Assembly (NCBI RefSeq): GCF_030413175.1
Contig: NZ_CP129212.1
Coordinates: forward strand, 248,001 to 312,000
Length of the DNA stretch: 64,000 bases
Direction of reading: 5' to 3'
From: Bradyrhizobium roseum
GTDB taxonomy: Bacteria; Pseudomonadota; Alphaproteobacteria; Rhizobiales; Xanthobacteraceae
In this document: positions 56,266 through 64,000 of the stretch, in pieces
How positions within the stretch are numbered: position 1 is the stretch's first letter
How the letters are laid out: each line of letters begins with the position of its first letter
Position numbers and translations under genes: made by a program
Notes under the pieces: generated by a model
The model's input: only the letters and a program-made list of their open reading frames with translations
Databases searched by the model: none
What the model was told of the DNA's origin: nothing

Positions 56266-57828
56266 CTACACCGGCTTTGGTTCGAGCGTGGTCGACCACA
56301 GCGCGACATCGGCGCGATCGCGCAGGGTCACTGTCATCTGGCCGGTCTTGCCGTCAATCCCGACATGGCCGAAGAACTGCATCCCGGCCGATGGCGGCAG
56401 ATTCTGTTTGCCGGGTCCCGGTGCCTTGATGAATTTCACCTCGGGTCCGAACGTGTTGTCGAGTTCGTTCGGGCCGAACGTGCCGGCATGCAGCGGGCCG
56501 GCGACGAACTCCCAGAACGGGTCGAATTCCTGGAATTGCGCCTTGTCGGGGTTGTAGTGATGCGCCGCCGCATAGTGCACGTCCGCCGTCAGCCACACGG
56601 TGTTGACGACGCCTGACGTCTTGATGAAGCGCAGCAAATCGGCGATCTCCAATTCGCGGCCGCGCGGCGGGCCGTCGCCCTGCGCCACCGCCTCCGAGCC
56701 CTGTCTGTTGGGCGCATCGTCATAGACGATGATGCTGAGCGGCATGTCGGATGCGATCACCTTCCAGGTGGCGCGCGAATTCAGCAGCCCCCGCTTCAGC
56801 CAGGCCATCTGCTCCGGTCCGAGGAAGAAGCTTTCGGGACCGTAAGCGTCCTGCTGGTTGGGACCGTTCGGGCCGCGATAGCTTCGCTCGTCCAGCATGA
56901 AGACGTCGAGATGCGGGCCGTAGGAGAGCGTGCGGTAGAGCCGTCCCGGCTCCGCGATGCTGGCGCGGATCGGATACATTTCGTGGAACGCGCGCGCCGC
57001 GCGGGCGGCGAGCAGGGCGATGTTGCGCTCCTTGTAGGCCGCCGGCAGTTGCTTGGAGAGCGACCAGTTGTTGGTGACCTCGTGGTCGTCCCATTGCACG
57101 AAGACAGGCACCTCGGCGTTGAAGGCGCGCAAATGCTCGTCCATGAAATTGTACTTGTGGGCGGCGCGGAATTCATCGAGCGTTTCGGCGACTTTCGCCT
57201 TCTCCGGTATCGTGAGGTTCTTCCAGACCTTGCCGTCGGGAAGCGTCACTTCGCTCCTGATCGGTCCGTCGGCATAGACGGTGTCGCCGGAGTGCAGCAG
57301 GAAATCCGGGCGATGCTTGCGCATGGTGGCAAAGGTGAACATGCCGCCATCGTCCGGGTTGATGCCCCAGCCCTGTCCGGCGACGTCGCCGCCCCAGACG
57401 AAGCTGACGTCGCGCCGGTCGGCCGGGGCGGTACGGAAGCGCCCGACCACGGGCTCGCTGGCGACATTGATGTCGGCGAGATCGCGAAAGCGGATCCGGT
57501 AAAAGATGTCCTGCCCCGCCGGCAAGTTTTCCAGCAGCAGCTTGGCGGTAAAATCGCTTTCGGGCAGCGCCGCGATCGGCGGTAGCGATCGCACATTCGC
57601 GAACGACTCGGAGGTAGCGACGTCGACCAGCATCTGCGACGGACGATCGGCGCGCGCCCACACCATGCCGCTGTCGGTGCCGATATCGCCGGACTGCACG
57701 CCTGACGTCACGATCGGCCGGTCGGCAGCGCGGCTGAGATGGGGCAGCGCGAGCGCGCCTATGGCTGCGCCGCCGGCGGTTCCAAGAAAACGACGCCGCG
57801 AATATCCGCGTGAAATCTTCAACGTCAT
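56266..57828 (-). CDS. PhoD-like alkaline phosphatase, Tat-exported
   Basis: A 520-residue phosphodiesterase/phosphatase of the PhoD family. The twin-arginine signal YSRRRFLGTAGGAAIG near 8-24 fits the fact that PhoD is a classic Tat substrate. Metal-binding motifs of the calpain-like metallophosphatase fold are visible: WGGDVAGQG, HSGDTVYADG, WDDHEVTNNW and LTADVHYAAAH. It should scavenge phosphate from phosphoesters in the periplasm. I chose the ATG at 57828; upstream reading frame has no similarity. It is 89 bases after the TAXI gene on the same strand. No Pho box was recognised. Confidence 0.93.
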   Translation of the reverse strand: MTLKISRGYSRRRFLGTAGGAAIGALALPHLSRAADRPIVTSGVQSGDIGTDSGMVWARADRPSQMLVDVATSESFANVRSLPPIAALPESDFTAKLLLENLPAGQDIFYRIRFRDLADINVASEPVVGRFRTAPADRRDVSFVWGGDVAGQGWGINPDDGGMFTFATMRKHRPDFLLHSGDTVYADGPIRSEVTLPDGKVWKNLTIPEKAKVAETLDEFRAAHKYNFMDEHLRAFNAEVPVFVQWDDHEVTNNWSLSKQLPAAYKERNIALLAARAARAFHEMYPIRASIAEPGRLYRTLSYGPHLDVFMLDERSYRGPNGPNQQDAYGPESFFLGPEQMAWLKRGLLNSRATWKVIASDMPLSIIVYDDAPNRQGSEAVAQGDGPPRGRELEIADLLRFIKTSGVVNTVWLTADVHYAAAHHYNPDKAQFQEFDPFWEFVAGPLHAGTFGPNELDNTFGPEVKFIKAPGPGKQNLPPSAGMQFFGHVGIDGKTGQMTVTLRDRADVALWSTTLEPKPV

Positions 57829-57917
57829 GCGAGCCTCCTGATCCGGCGCGAAAATGCAACGCCCACGACGACAGGGGTAGAAAGGATTGATGACGCTTCG
57901 ATTACCGGATTTGCGGA

Positions 57918-59339
57918 TCAGGCGGTGCTGGCGGCACGAAATTGCGCGCTGGCGCGCTGCAGGTTTTGCGGCATGCTCATCAAAAGCGTCTTGCGATCGG
58001 CCACGGCGTTGTGAAACTGCTCGATCGCGATGTTGAACGCGGTCAGCGTGCCTTCCTCGATCGCGCCGTGCTCGAAGCATTGCAGCGTGTCGCGCAGGAT
58101 GGCGTCGGCTTCGGCCTGCATCTGGTCGAGCTCATCCATCGAATCGGATTGGCGCGCAGCGGTGAGCATGTCGAGCAGGCGGTCGCGCTGCGAGGTGTTC
58201 ATGTTGCGCTCGTCCTTCTTGAGCGCGCCGGCGAACCAGGCGCCGATGGAGCCCATCGCCGACGCCGCCATCAGCGACCACCAGATGTAATCGCTGTAGC
58301 GGTCGAGGAAGGTCTTTTCCTCGCCGTCGACAAAGGCGGCAGCGCCGGGATGCACGGGGATGGTGGCGTCCTTGTCGGTGTCGGGCGTCTCGATCTTGGC
58401 GGCCAGCGGAAATTCGTTCTTCAGCGCCTGGCGAACGGCGAACAATTGCCGGGTGAAGATGGCGACGGTCGATTCCGCCACGCCCCTGCGCGCCACGATG
58501 TGGTGCGAGAAGCTGATGGTCTTGATCTCTTCCTCGGGCCGGCTCGGCGCGCTGCCGAAGGTTCCGGCCGGGATTTCAGAGGCCTCATACGCAGGGTGGT
58601 TCTGCGCGATCGCCTCGGCGGACTCGATCGCGAGGAATTTCGGCGTACCGCCATCGCGCGTGGAGGCGGCGATCGCGTCGGTGGTGATCTTGCTGTTGAC
58701 CGGGCCGGCAGCAAGATAGGCGTCCGCCTTCTGGCTGCGGATCGCCTCGGCGGCCTCGCTGGCCGGGAACTGGACGATGTCGACTTTTGCGGGATCGACG
58801 CCGTATTGGCGCAGGATCACCTTGAGCAGATTGACGTTGGCCTGGGTGCGGCCGACGACGCCGATACGACGCCCGGCGAGCTGGCTGATTTTCGTGATCG
58901 CGGGCGCGGACTTCTTTCCCCTGGCCTTGACGGCCGGCGGCACCCAGATCACCACGACGTTCTTGCGCAGCGTCGCCACGGCCTGCGCATTCTTCGGCAC
59001 GTCGAGGTCGCCCCTGATGATGGCAAGGTCCGCCTTGCCTTCGCCGATCAGGCTGGCGCTCTGCTGCGCACCTTCGGTCTGCACCGGGCGCAGCCGCACC
59101 ACGCTGTTGCGCTGGTTGTTGAAGGCCTGCGTCAGGTTCTGGACGACCTTGAGGTCGTCGCTGTTGGCGGGGCCGACCGCGATCCGCAGCGTCACCGGCC
59201 GCATGGCGAAGTAGTAGCCGGCCGCCAGCGCGCCGACGATGGCCAGCACGCCGGCCAGCGTGACGAAGGTCAGCCGCCGTTTCGCCGACCGGGGTGAGGG
59301 TGGGACCCGATTTTGCGAAGGAAGTGTGCCGTCGCTCAT
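57918..59339 (-). CDS. TAXI-family TRAP solute-binding protein with two membrane anchors
   Basis: A 473-residue protein. An N-terminal membrane helix (about 24-46, LTFVTLAGVLAIVGALAAGYYFA) leads into a TAXI-type periplasmic binding domain (about 50-320; VTLRIAVGPANSDDLK, GKADLAIIRGD, AGRRIGVVGRTQANVNLLKVIL). A second membrane helix lies near 358-378 (YIWWSLMAASAMGSIGAWFAGAL), followed by a cytoplasmic helical tail of about 95 residues (DELDQMQAEADAIL). Typical TAXI receptors are free and paired with a DctQM fusion; no permease is encoded here. Ligand and role unknown. Confidence 0.87.
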   Translation of the reverse strand: MSDGTLPSQNRVPPSPRSAKRRLTFVTLAGVLAIVGALAAGYYFAMRPVTLRIAVGPANSDDLKVVQNLTQAFNNQRNSVVRLRPVQTEGAQQSASLIGEGKADLAIIRGDLDVPKNAQAVATLRKNVVVIWVPPAVKARGKKSAPAITKISQLAGRRIGVVGRTQANVNLLKVILRQYGVDPAKVDIVQFPASEAAEAIRSQKADAYLAAGPVNSKITTDAIAASTRDGGTPKFLAIESAEAIAQNHPAYEASEIPAGTFGSAPSRPEEEIKTISFSHHIVARRGVAESTVAIFTRQLFAVRQALKNEFPLAAKIETPDTDKDATIPVHPGAAAFVDGEEKTFLDRYSDYIWWSLMAASAMGSIGAWFAGALKKDERNMNTSQRDRLLDMLTAARQSDSMDELDQMQAEADAILRDTLQCFEHGAIEEGTLTAFNIAIEQFHNAVADRKTLLMSMPQNLQRASAQFRAASTA

Positions 59340-59549
59340 CGATCCCCGGGTGATCGTTGGAGGTGTAATTTCATGCCGCCGCCAAAGTTACCCGCGCAGC
59401 CTAGCAAATTTCTCGATTAACCATTGTTACATCTGCGTTATGGTTATCGGCGGCCAGACGTCGTTAGGGGCCAATCCGCCCGTTTTGGCGGGTGGATCCC
59501 GGCGCAGTCTTCGGTGTTGGGATGAATGCGGTCTGAACGGGAGGCGATG

Positions 59550-59855
59550 ATGGCGGAACGCTTGTCAGCAGAGGCGCGGAAATCGGCGCTGGCGGAACTT
59601 GACGGCTGGTCCGAAACATCAGGGCGCGATGCGATCGCACGGACCTTCACTTTCAAGGATTTCAACGAAGCCTTCGGATTCATGGCGCGCGCCGCGCTGG
59701 TCGCGGAAAAGAACGATCATCATCCGGAATGGAAGAACGTCTACAAGACGGTGGAAGTGGTGCTGGCGACGCACGACGCCGGCGGCGTCACCCGGCTCGA
59801 TATCGATCTCGCCAAGGCGATGAATGCGATCGCGACGCAGTTGGGCGTCGCCTGA
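59550..59855 (+). CDS. phhB: Pterin-4a-carbinolamine dehydratase
   Basis: Dehydrates 4a-hydroxytetrahydrobiopterin, regenerating the pterin cofactor of aromatic hydroxylases. The 101-residue protein has the family motif with catalytic histidines ([18 protein letters not shown]) and the C-terminal [15 protein letters not shown] chose the ATG at 59550, five bases after GGGAGG; ATGs at 59547 and 59526 are alternatives. No phenylalanine hydroxylase is encoded nearby, so it may serve as an orphan or DCoH-like protein. Confidence 0.93.
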   Translation: MAERLSAEARKSALAELDGWSETSGRDAIARTFTFKDFNEAFGFMARAALVAEKNDHHPEWKNVYKTVEVVLATHDAGGVTRLDIDLAKAMNAIATQLGVA

Positions 59856-59960
59856 GTTCGTCGCTCTGCTTGCGGGGCGGGTCGAGCATCACCAATTGTT
59901 TATCCCTGTGCCCAAGCGCGGCGACCTGCCGCGCCGGAATTTTGAGGGAGCGCTGCTGCA

Positions 59961-60362
59961 ATGGCCTCGTCCGATCACGCTTCGTCCGAACACACCGTCG
60001 GTTTCGAACCGGCCGACCGGCTGGCGCAGGACCGTGAAAGCGTGCGCCGGCGCTTCTGGATCAAGTTCAAGCAGGTGGTGGCGCAGCTTCCCTTCGCCGA
60101 AGACCTGCTCGCCGCCTATTACTGTGCGTTCGACCGGCAGACGCCGCGCCATGTGCAGGCGTCGCTGCTCGGCGCCGTCGCCTATTTCATCCTGCCGCTC
60201 GACTTCATGCCGGACATGCTGCCGCTGCTCGGCTTTGCAGACGATGCTGCCGTGCTGGCCACCGCCATCCGTATGGTCGCAGGCCATATCACGCAGGAGC
60301 ATCGCGACGCCGCCCGTGCCGCGCTGAAGCGTGGGACCGACATGCCGGACGCGACGGACTGA
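59961..60362 (+). CDS. YkvA-family (DUF1232) protein
   Basis: A 133-residue protein with the DUF1232 block: GAVAYFILPLDFMPDMLPLLGFADDAAVLATAIRMV near 71-106, in which I-L-P-x-D-x-x-P-D is the family hallmark, forming one or two short hydrophobic helices. The N-terminal 40 residues are charged. The role is unknown in bacteria; relatives are small membrane-associated proteins. The ATG at 59961 follows GAGGGAG-like sequence. A strong hairpin follows the stop. Confidence 0.88.
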   Translation: MASSDHASSEHTVGFEPADRLAQDRESVRRRFWIKFKQVVAQLPFAEDLLAAYYCAFDRQTPRHVQASLLGAVAYFILPLDFMPDMLPLLGFADDAAVLATAIRMVAGHITQEHRDAARAALKRGTDMPDATD

Positions 60363-60365
60363 AAA

Positions 60366-60410
60366 AACCAGGGCCCCGCTCCGAAGTGAATTCGGAACGG
60401 GGCCCTGGTT
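60366..60410. terminator. Bidirectional terminator between DUF1232 and Sel1 genes
   Basis: Arms aaccagggccccgctccgaa and ttcggaacggggccctggtt form a 20-bp perfect stem with a five-base loop (gtgaa). The left side is preceded by aaaaaa (60362-60367), which reads as a T-run for the minus strand, and tt follows on the right. It lies between the convergent stops at 60362 and 60474. Confidence 0.85.
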
Positions 60411-60473
60411 CAGTGTGTCCGGGAAAGGAACTTGCGCTTGCGCGCTCCGCCTGGTCTCCCGGTTGGAAACTGT

Positions 60474-61583
60474 TTAGTTCAATTGGCCGAGCCGCCGCTT
60501 GGCATCGACCGAGCCCAACTGGGCCGCTTTCTGGTACCAAACCCGCGCCTGCTCCGGATCGGCCGCGACGCCTCGCAAATCCTGGCTGGCCTGAACCTGC
60601 GGATCAAACGTCCCCGCCAGCATCAACGCGGCCTCGGGTTCCTGCGCGTCCGCAGCCCGTTCCAGAAGCAGCCGGGCGGAGGTGATGTCGCCGATCGCAA
60701 GCAGGCTCTTCGCCCGCTTCAGCAGCGCCGCAAGCTCGTCGGGATCAATGCGCCGCACCGGAGCCGCCTCGCGCGGCGCTGGTGCAGGCTCACGAACCGC
60801 GGGTGCGGCCGCGACGATCGGGGCCGCTGACGGCGCCAGCGCGGCGATCTCGCGGGATGGCTCCCTCACCGCCGGTTCAGGTGCGCCGCCCTTGCCCTTG
60901 AGGGCGCTTTGGTAGGCGGCGGCGATTTCGTCGCGCGACGGCGACGCCGATGCCACAGCGTTGGGCGATGTGCGGCGTGCGGCTGCAACCTCGGCGCCGG
61001 TCGGTTCTGCGGCGAGCGGCGGCGCGGCAACGCTGCGCTGCGGCTGCGCCGGCTCTGGAACCGCCGCGGCAAGCTGGGCGGCCGACGGCGGGGCGCCGCC
61101 TCCGCCGCCGCCGAGCGAGGCGTTGAAGATAACGTTGCGGGTCGAATCGATGGAAAACAGCGCGAGAATCGCGGCGATCGCCGATACGACGGCGACCCCG
61201 GCAACGACGCGCCCCGCGCGCGCCTTCTTCATGCCGCCGCTGCCGAACCGCCGGTCCGCACCCTCGTAAGCATAAAGCTGCTGATGATGCTCTTCCTCAT
61301 AGTTGGAGAGGAAAAGCGGCACCGCCTCGTGCGGTGGCAGTTCTTCCGGCAGCACATCGGTCCGCTCAAACGACACCGCAAAGGGCTGCTCATAGCGGGG
61401 CTGTTCGTACTGAGCCTGCTCGTATTGCGGCTGGGGCTCGTCGTGCTGTGGCGTGTATCGCAGCTGCGCCCGCAGCTGCTCGTATCTGGATTGATCGGCT
61501 TCATAAAGCCGAGGGTCGCTGATGGCTTCATCGAACCGGTCGAACGGATCTTTGGGCTGAACCGGTTTGTTATTCTCCGCCAT
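60474..61583 (-). CDS. Sel1-repeat membrane protein
   Basis: A 369-residue protein. The N-terminus (1-110) is polar and rich in Gln/Tyr/Glu (QPQYEQAQYEQPRYEQPF), a membrane helix lies at about 137-160 (VVAGVAVVSAIAAILALFS), followed by a Gly run and a long Ala/Pro/Glu-rich linker (about 170-290). The C-terminal 75 residues have two Sel1 (TPR-like) repeats: ARLLLERAADAQEPEAALMLAGTFDPQ and ARVWYQKAAQLGSVDAKRRLGQL. So the repeat domain is likely periplasmic. Function unknown. The ATG at 61583 is chosen over an upstream frame without similarity. Confidence 0.82.
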   Translation of the reverse strand: MAENNKPVQPKDPFDRFDEAISDPRLYEADQSRYEQLRAQLRYTPQHDEPQPQYEQAQYEQPRYEQPFAVSFERTDVLPEELPPHEAVPLFLSNYEEEHHQQLYAYEGADRRFGSGGMKKARAGRVVAGVAVVSAIAAILALFSIDSTRNVIFNASLGGGGGGAPPSAAQLAAAVPEPAQPQRSVAAPPLAAEPTGAEVAAARRTSPNAVASASPSRDEIAAAYQSALKGKGGAPEPAVREPSREIAALAPSAAPIVAAAPAVREPAPAPREAAPVRRIDPDELAALLKRAKSLLAIGDITSARLLLERAADAQEPEAALMLAGTFDPQVQASQDLRGVAADPEQARVWYQKAAQLGSVDAKRRLGQLN

Positions 61584-61929
61584 GGTGATGTTCCCCACTA
61601 CCTCGAACGCAACAACGGGTGCGTCCCCTGCACCTACTTCTTGCTCTTGCTGACGTACAGGAGCACCTCCGATGATAGTTAAAATCGCACGCGGATTGGG
61701 TTCAAAAGACGACGGCGGACGGGGGAAATAAGGAGATATTTTGGTATGATTGTGGCGAAGAGGCGGCATAACGCGCGTTCGAAACACGCATTGTTACCGA
61801 CGACACGTGCTCTGACGAAATAACGAAAACCTGCGTTGCATTGCGGGACAGTCGCGGCCCGCGATGCGCGCGGGCCGTTAAGCTTGTTTCGTGTGGATTC
61901 CGGATCAACGCGTGATCGGGTAACCCGCA
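61584..61929. other. Intergenic region between the Sel1 and quinone oxidoreductase genes
   Basis: About 346 bases without a gene I can support. A 9-bp perfect hairpin cggcccgcg/cgcgggccg lies at 61855-61877, 53 bases after the quinone oxidoreductase stop on the minus strand, and may be its terminator although no T-run follows on that strand. The A/T-richer stretch 61725-61830 probably holds the Sel1 gene's promoter. Confidence 0.45.
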
Positions 61930-62904
61930 TCACGGATGTAGAATCACCTTGCCCATCGCCTTGCGGCCAGCGAGCACTTTCAGTGCTTCGGCGGTTTGCG
62001 CCAGCGGGAAGGTGCGATCGACATGCGAGGAGATCTTGCCCTCCGCCGTCCACTTCACGAGCTTCTCCAGGTTGGTGCGGTTCTTCTCCGCGTTGAGTCT
62101 GGTCCACGCGCCCCAGAAAACGCCACGAATATCGCAGCCCTTGAGCAGTGCGAGGTTGAGCGGCATCTTGGGAATGTCACCCGCGGCGAAGCCGATCACC
62201 AGGAAGCGGCCTTCCCAGGCGATCGAGCGCAAAGCGGCTTCGGCGTAAGTGCCGCCGACCGGATCGAAGATGATGTCGACGCCCTTGCCGCCGGTCAGCC
62301 GGCGCAAGCCCTCTTTCAGGTCTTCCTTGCTGTAGTTCAGCGTCAGCTCGGCGCCATGGGCCTTGGCGAATTCGAGTTTCTCGTCCGAGGATGCACAGGC
62401 AATCACCTTCAGGCCCATCAGCTTGCCGAGCTCGCACGCCGCAAGCCCGGTGCCGCCGGCAGCCCCCAGCACGGCGAGCGTCTCACCCGGCTTCGGGCTG
62501 GCGCGGTCTTCGAGGGCGTGCAGCGCCGTGCCGTAGATGATGATGATCCCGGCGGCACGATCGAAATCAAGATTGTCGGGAATCTTCACGATCGTGTTCG
62601 CCGGCAGTGCGATCTTCTCACGCGCGCCGTTATGGCCGCAGGACGCTACCACGCGGTCGCCGACCTTCAGGCTGGTGACGCCTTCGCCGACGCTTTCAAT
62701 CACGCCGGCAACCTCGGCCGCCGGGGAGAACGGGAACGGCGGCTTGATCTGGTACTTGCCCTGGATCATCAGGATGTCGAAGAAATTCAGCGCCGCGGCT
62801 TTGATCGCAATCACGGCCTGTCCCGGTTCGGCCACCGGATCGGGCACGTCGGCCAGCACGAGATCGTCGGGTTGGCAGTACTGCGAGCAGAGAATGGCTT
62901 TCAT
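61930..62904 (-). CDS. NADPH:quinone oxidoreductase family protein (zinc-free MDR)
   Basis: A 324-residue medium-chain dehydrogenase/reductase of the quinone-reductase (zeta-crystallin) subgroup. It starts KAILCSQYCQPDDLVLADVPDP and has the cofactor loop AVLGAAGGTGLAACELG near 143-160 with PFSPAAEVAGVIESVGEGV near 57-75; zinc ligands of alcohol dehydrogenases are absent. VDIIFDPVGGTYAEAALRSIAW (in pieces) is also typical. Substrate is probably a quinone or an alpha,beta-unsaturated carbonyl. It is divergent from the SDR gene at 63027. Confidence 0.9.
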   Translation of the reverse strand: MKAILCSQYCQPDDLVLADVPDPVAEPGQAVIAIKAAALNFFDILMIQGKYQIKPPFPFSPAAEVAGVIESVGEGVTSLKVGDRVVASCGHNGAREKIALPANTIVKIPDNLDFDRAAGIIIIYGTALHALEDRASPKPGETLAVLGAAGGTGLAACELGKLMGLKVIACASSDEKLEFAKAHGAELTLNYSKEDLKEGLRRLTGGKGVDIIFDPVGGTYAEAALRSIAWEGRFLVIGFAAGDIPKMPLNLALLKGCDIRGVFWGAWTRLNAEKNRTNLEKLVKWTAEGKISSHVDRTFPLAQTAEALKVLAGRKAMGKVILHP

Positions 62905-63026
62905 GGGCGCACCTGGTTTCAGACCGGGAAAGAAGAAAAAGGCTGGGTGCTTCTTGCCGGATTTAAAGGCAGGCTACAATCCGCTTCAGGCGCATGGCGT
63001 CATCGGTGGTCGAGGGGATTCGAGCG

Positions 63027-63866
63027 ATGTTTGAAAAGGGTCTGCTGGCAGGCAAGCGAATACTGGTCACTGGCGGCGGTTCGGGGCTCGGGGCCGCGAT
63101 GGGACACCGCTTCGTCGAGCTCGGCGCCGAGCTGATCATTTGCGGGCGCCGGCGCGACATGCTGGAGACGGCAGCCGCGCGTCTGCGCAGCGAACTCGGC
63201 GCCAAGGTCGGCGTGATCGGCTGCGACATCCGCGACGGCGCTGCGGTCGCTGCCATGATGGACGAGATCTGGCGCGAGGCGCCGCTCGACGTTCTCGTCA
63301 ACAATGCCGCCGCGACCTTCATCGCGCAGACCGAACATCTGTCGCCGCGGGCGGCGGATGCGATCCTGGCGCCGACGCTGCATGGCACGATGTACTGCAC
63401 GCTCGCCGCCGGCAGGCGCTGGATCGACGGCAAGCACGCCGGCGTCGTGCTCAGCATCCTCTCGACCTCGACGATCACCGGCCGCGCCTTCACGGTGCCG
63501 TCGGCGATGGCGAAGTCCGCGGTGCTCGCGATGACCCGAAGCCTGGCGGTGGAGTGGGGCCCAAAGGGCGTGCGTACGGTTGCGATTGCGCCCGGTGCGT
63601 TTCCGACGCCGGGCGCGTCCGGCCAGCTCCGTCCCGAAGGGCGCGATCAAAGCTGGGCGGAACGCAATCCGCTCGGCCGCGCCGGCGAGCATGACGAACT
63701 CGCCAACCTCGCGAGCTTTTTGGTTTCCGACCAGGCCGGCTACATCAATGGCGAGATGGTCGTGCAGGACGGCGGCGCGCACTTGCGCAGTTCCGGCGCC
63801 GAGGATCTGCTGCAATGGACTGATGCGCAGTGGCAGAGGCAGCGCGAGGGCCGGCCAAAAAACTGA
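63027..63866 (+). CDS. SDR family protein, 2,4-dienoyl-CoA reductase-like
   Basis: A 279-residue SDR with the cofactor loop TGGGSGLG near 15-22, LIICGRRRDML after strand 2 (NADP-type Arg residues) and NNAAATF near 92. The usual catalytic YxxxK is replaced by Ser159-x3-Lys163 in PSAMAKSAV; this Ser-type variant occurs in 2,4-dienoyl-CoA reductases, which use a different Tyr. RSLAVEWGPKGVRTVAIAPGA is also dienoyl-CoA-reductase-like. A role in unsaturated acyl-CoA breakdown is likely but not proven. The ATG at 63027 follows GAGGGG; an ATG at 62994 would add 11 residues. Confidence 0.87.
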   Translation: MFEKGLLAGKRILVTGGGSGLGAAMGHRFVELGAELIICGRRRDMLETAAARLRSELGAKVGVIGCDIRDGAAVAAMMDEIWREAPLDVLVNNAAATFIAQTEHLSPRAADAILAPTLHGTMYCTLAAGRRWIDGKHAGVVLSILSTSTITGRAFTVPSAMAKSAVLAMTRSLAVEWGPKGVRTVAIAPGAFPTPGASGQLRPEGRDQSWAERNPLGRAGEHDELANLASFLVSDQAGYINGEMVVQDGGAHLRSSGAEDLLQWTDAQWQRQREGRPKN

Positions 63867-64000
63867 AGCGAATCCGGCGCCGTTGTTCCTTATTTAGGTT
63901 TAAAGGCACCTGCGGCTAAAAGCGCTGTAGCGACGGAGCGCGAGATCGTATCTGCCTTCCCAAAAAATCATTTCCCGGCTATCCATCCCCGGGCGGCGCG

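Overview
The window looks like chromosomal DNA from a high-GC alphaproteobacterium of the Bradyrhizobium/Rhodopseudomonas group (Nitrobacteraceae). This rests on the gene order hslV-GNAT-DUF2585-hslU facing hisB-DUF2628-hisH-hisA-hisF-hisE-coaA, on the hemD-Mic60-hemY set beside tsaD-gpsA, on the purH/heparinase-like/rsmB string, and on several dyad repeats typical of these genomes. Genus assignment is by recognition, not by a search. Every clear gene reads as intact; one small broken frame is the only likely pseudogene. I see no insertion sequence, integrase, prophage, CRISPR array or rRNA operon.

Layout. 0.1-3.1 kb (minus): the HslVU protease with an acetyltransferase and a membrane protein between its two subunits. 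3.3-8.1 kb (plus): a compact histidine operon ending in pantothenate kinase. 8.1-19.7 kb (mostly minus): a hybrid histidine kinase, an exported protein of unknown function, purH, a heparinase II/III-like protein, rsmB, then a divergent SDHAF4-like factor and an anchored nuclease, an L,D-transpeptidase and acetyl-CoA synthetase. 20-27.9 kb: topoisomerase IB, an EVE-domain protein, gpsA, tsaD, then hemD, a Mic60-like membrane-shaping protein, hemY and tRNA-Thr. 28-36.3 kb: small exported proteins (two of them cysteine-rich paralogues), a polysaccharide deacetylase, a three-part TRAP transporter whose large permease carries a big insertion, and an MFS exporter.

36.5-43 kb: a frameshifted small gene, a cytochrome P450, a class III nucleotide cyclase, a cupredoxin with a Fur-like motif upstream, a TerB protein, an SDR, a glutamine amidotransferase and an enoyl-CoA hydratase. 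44.1-47.2 kb: tRNA-Ala, yggT, yggU, folD, inorganic pyrophosphatase and an acetyltransferase. 47.5-50.6 kb: a four-gene operon of an exported hydrolase and three redox/membrane-type proteins (DUF2269, SDR-DoxX fusion, DCC protein), followed by a lone Mrr-type nuclease. 51.5-64 kb: amine oxidase, typA, a Crp/Fnr regulator with a palindrome in its promoter and a divergent single-domain response regulator, a PhoD phosphatase, a TAXI solute-binding protein, pterin dehydratase, a DUF1232 protein, a Sel1-repeat membrane protein, a quinone oxidoreductase and a dienoyl-CoA-reductase-like SDR.

Most of the content is housekeeping: amino-acid, purine, CoA, haem and folate metabolism, RNA modification and proteostasis. 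The accessory interest lies in membrane and redox modules (Mic60/HemY, DUF2269/DoxX/DCC, cupredoxin with an iron-type operator), in the modified TRAP permease, and in unassigned small exported proteins. I found no convincing new multi-gene defence or mobile system; the best candidates for uncharacterised biology are listed as findings.
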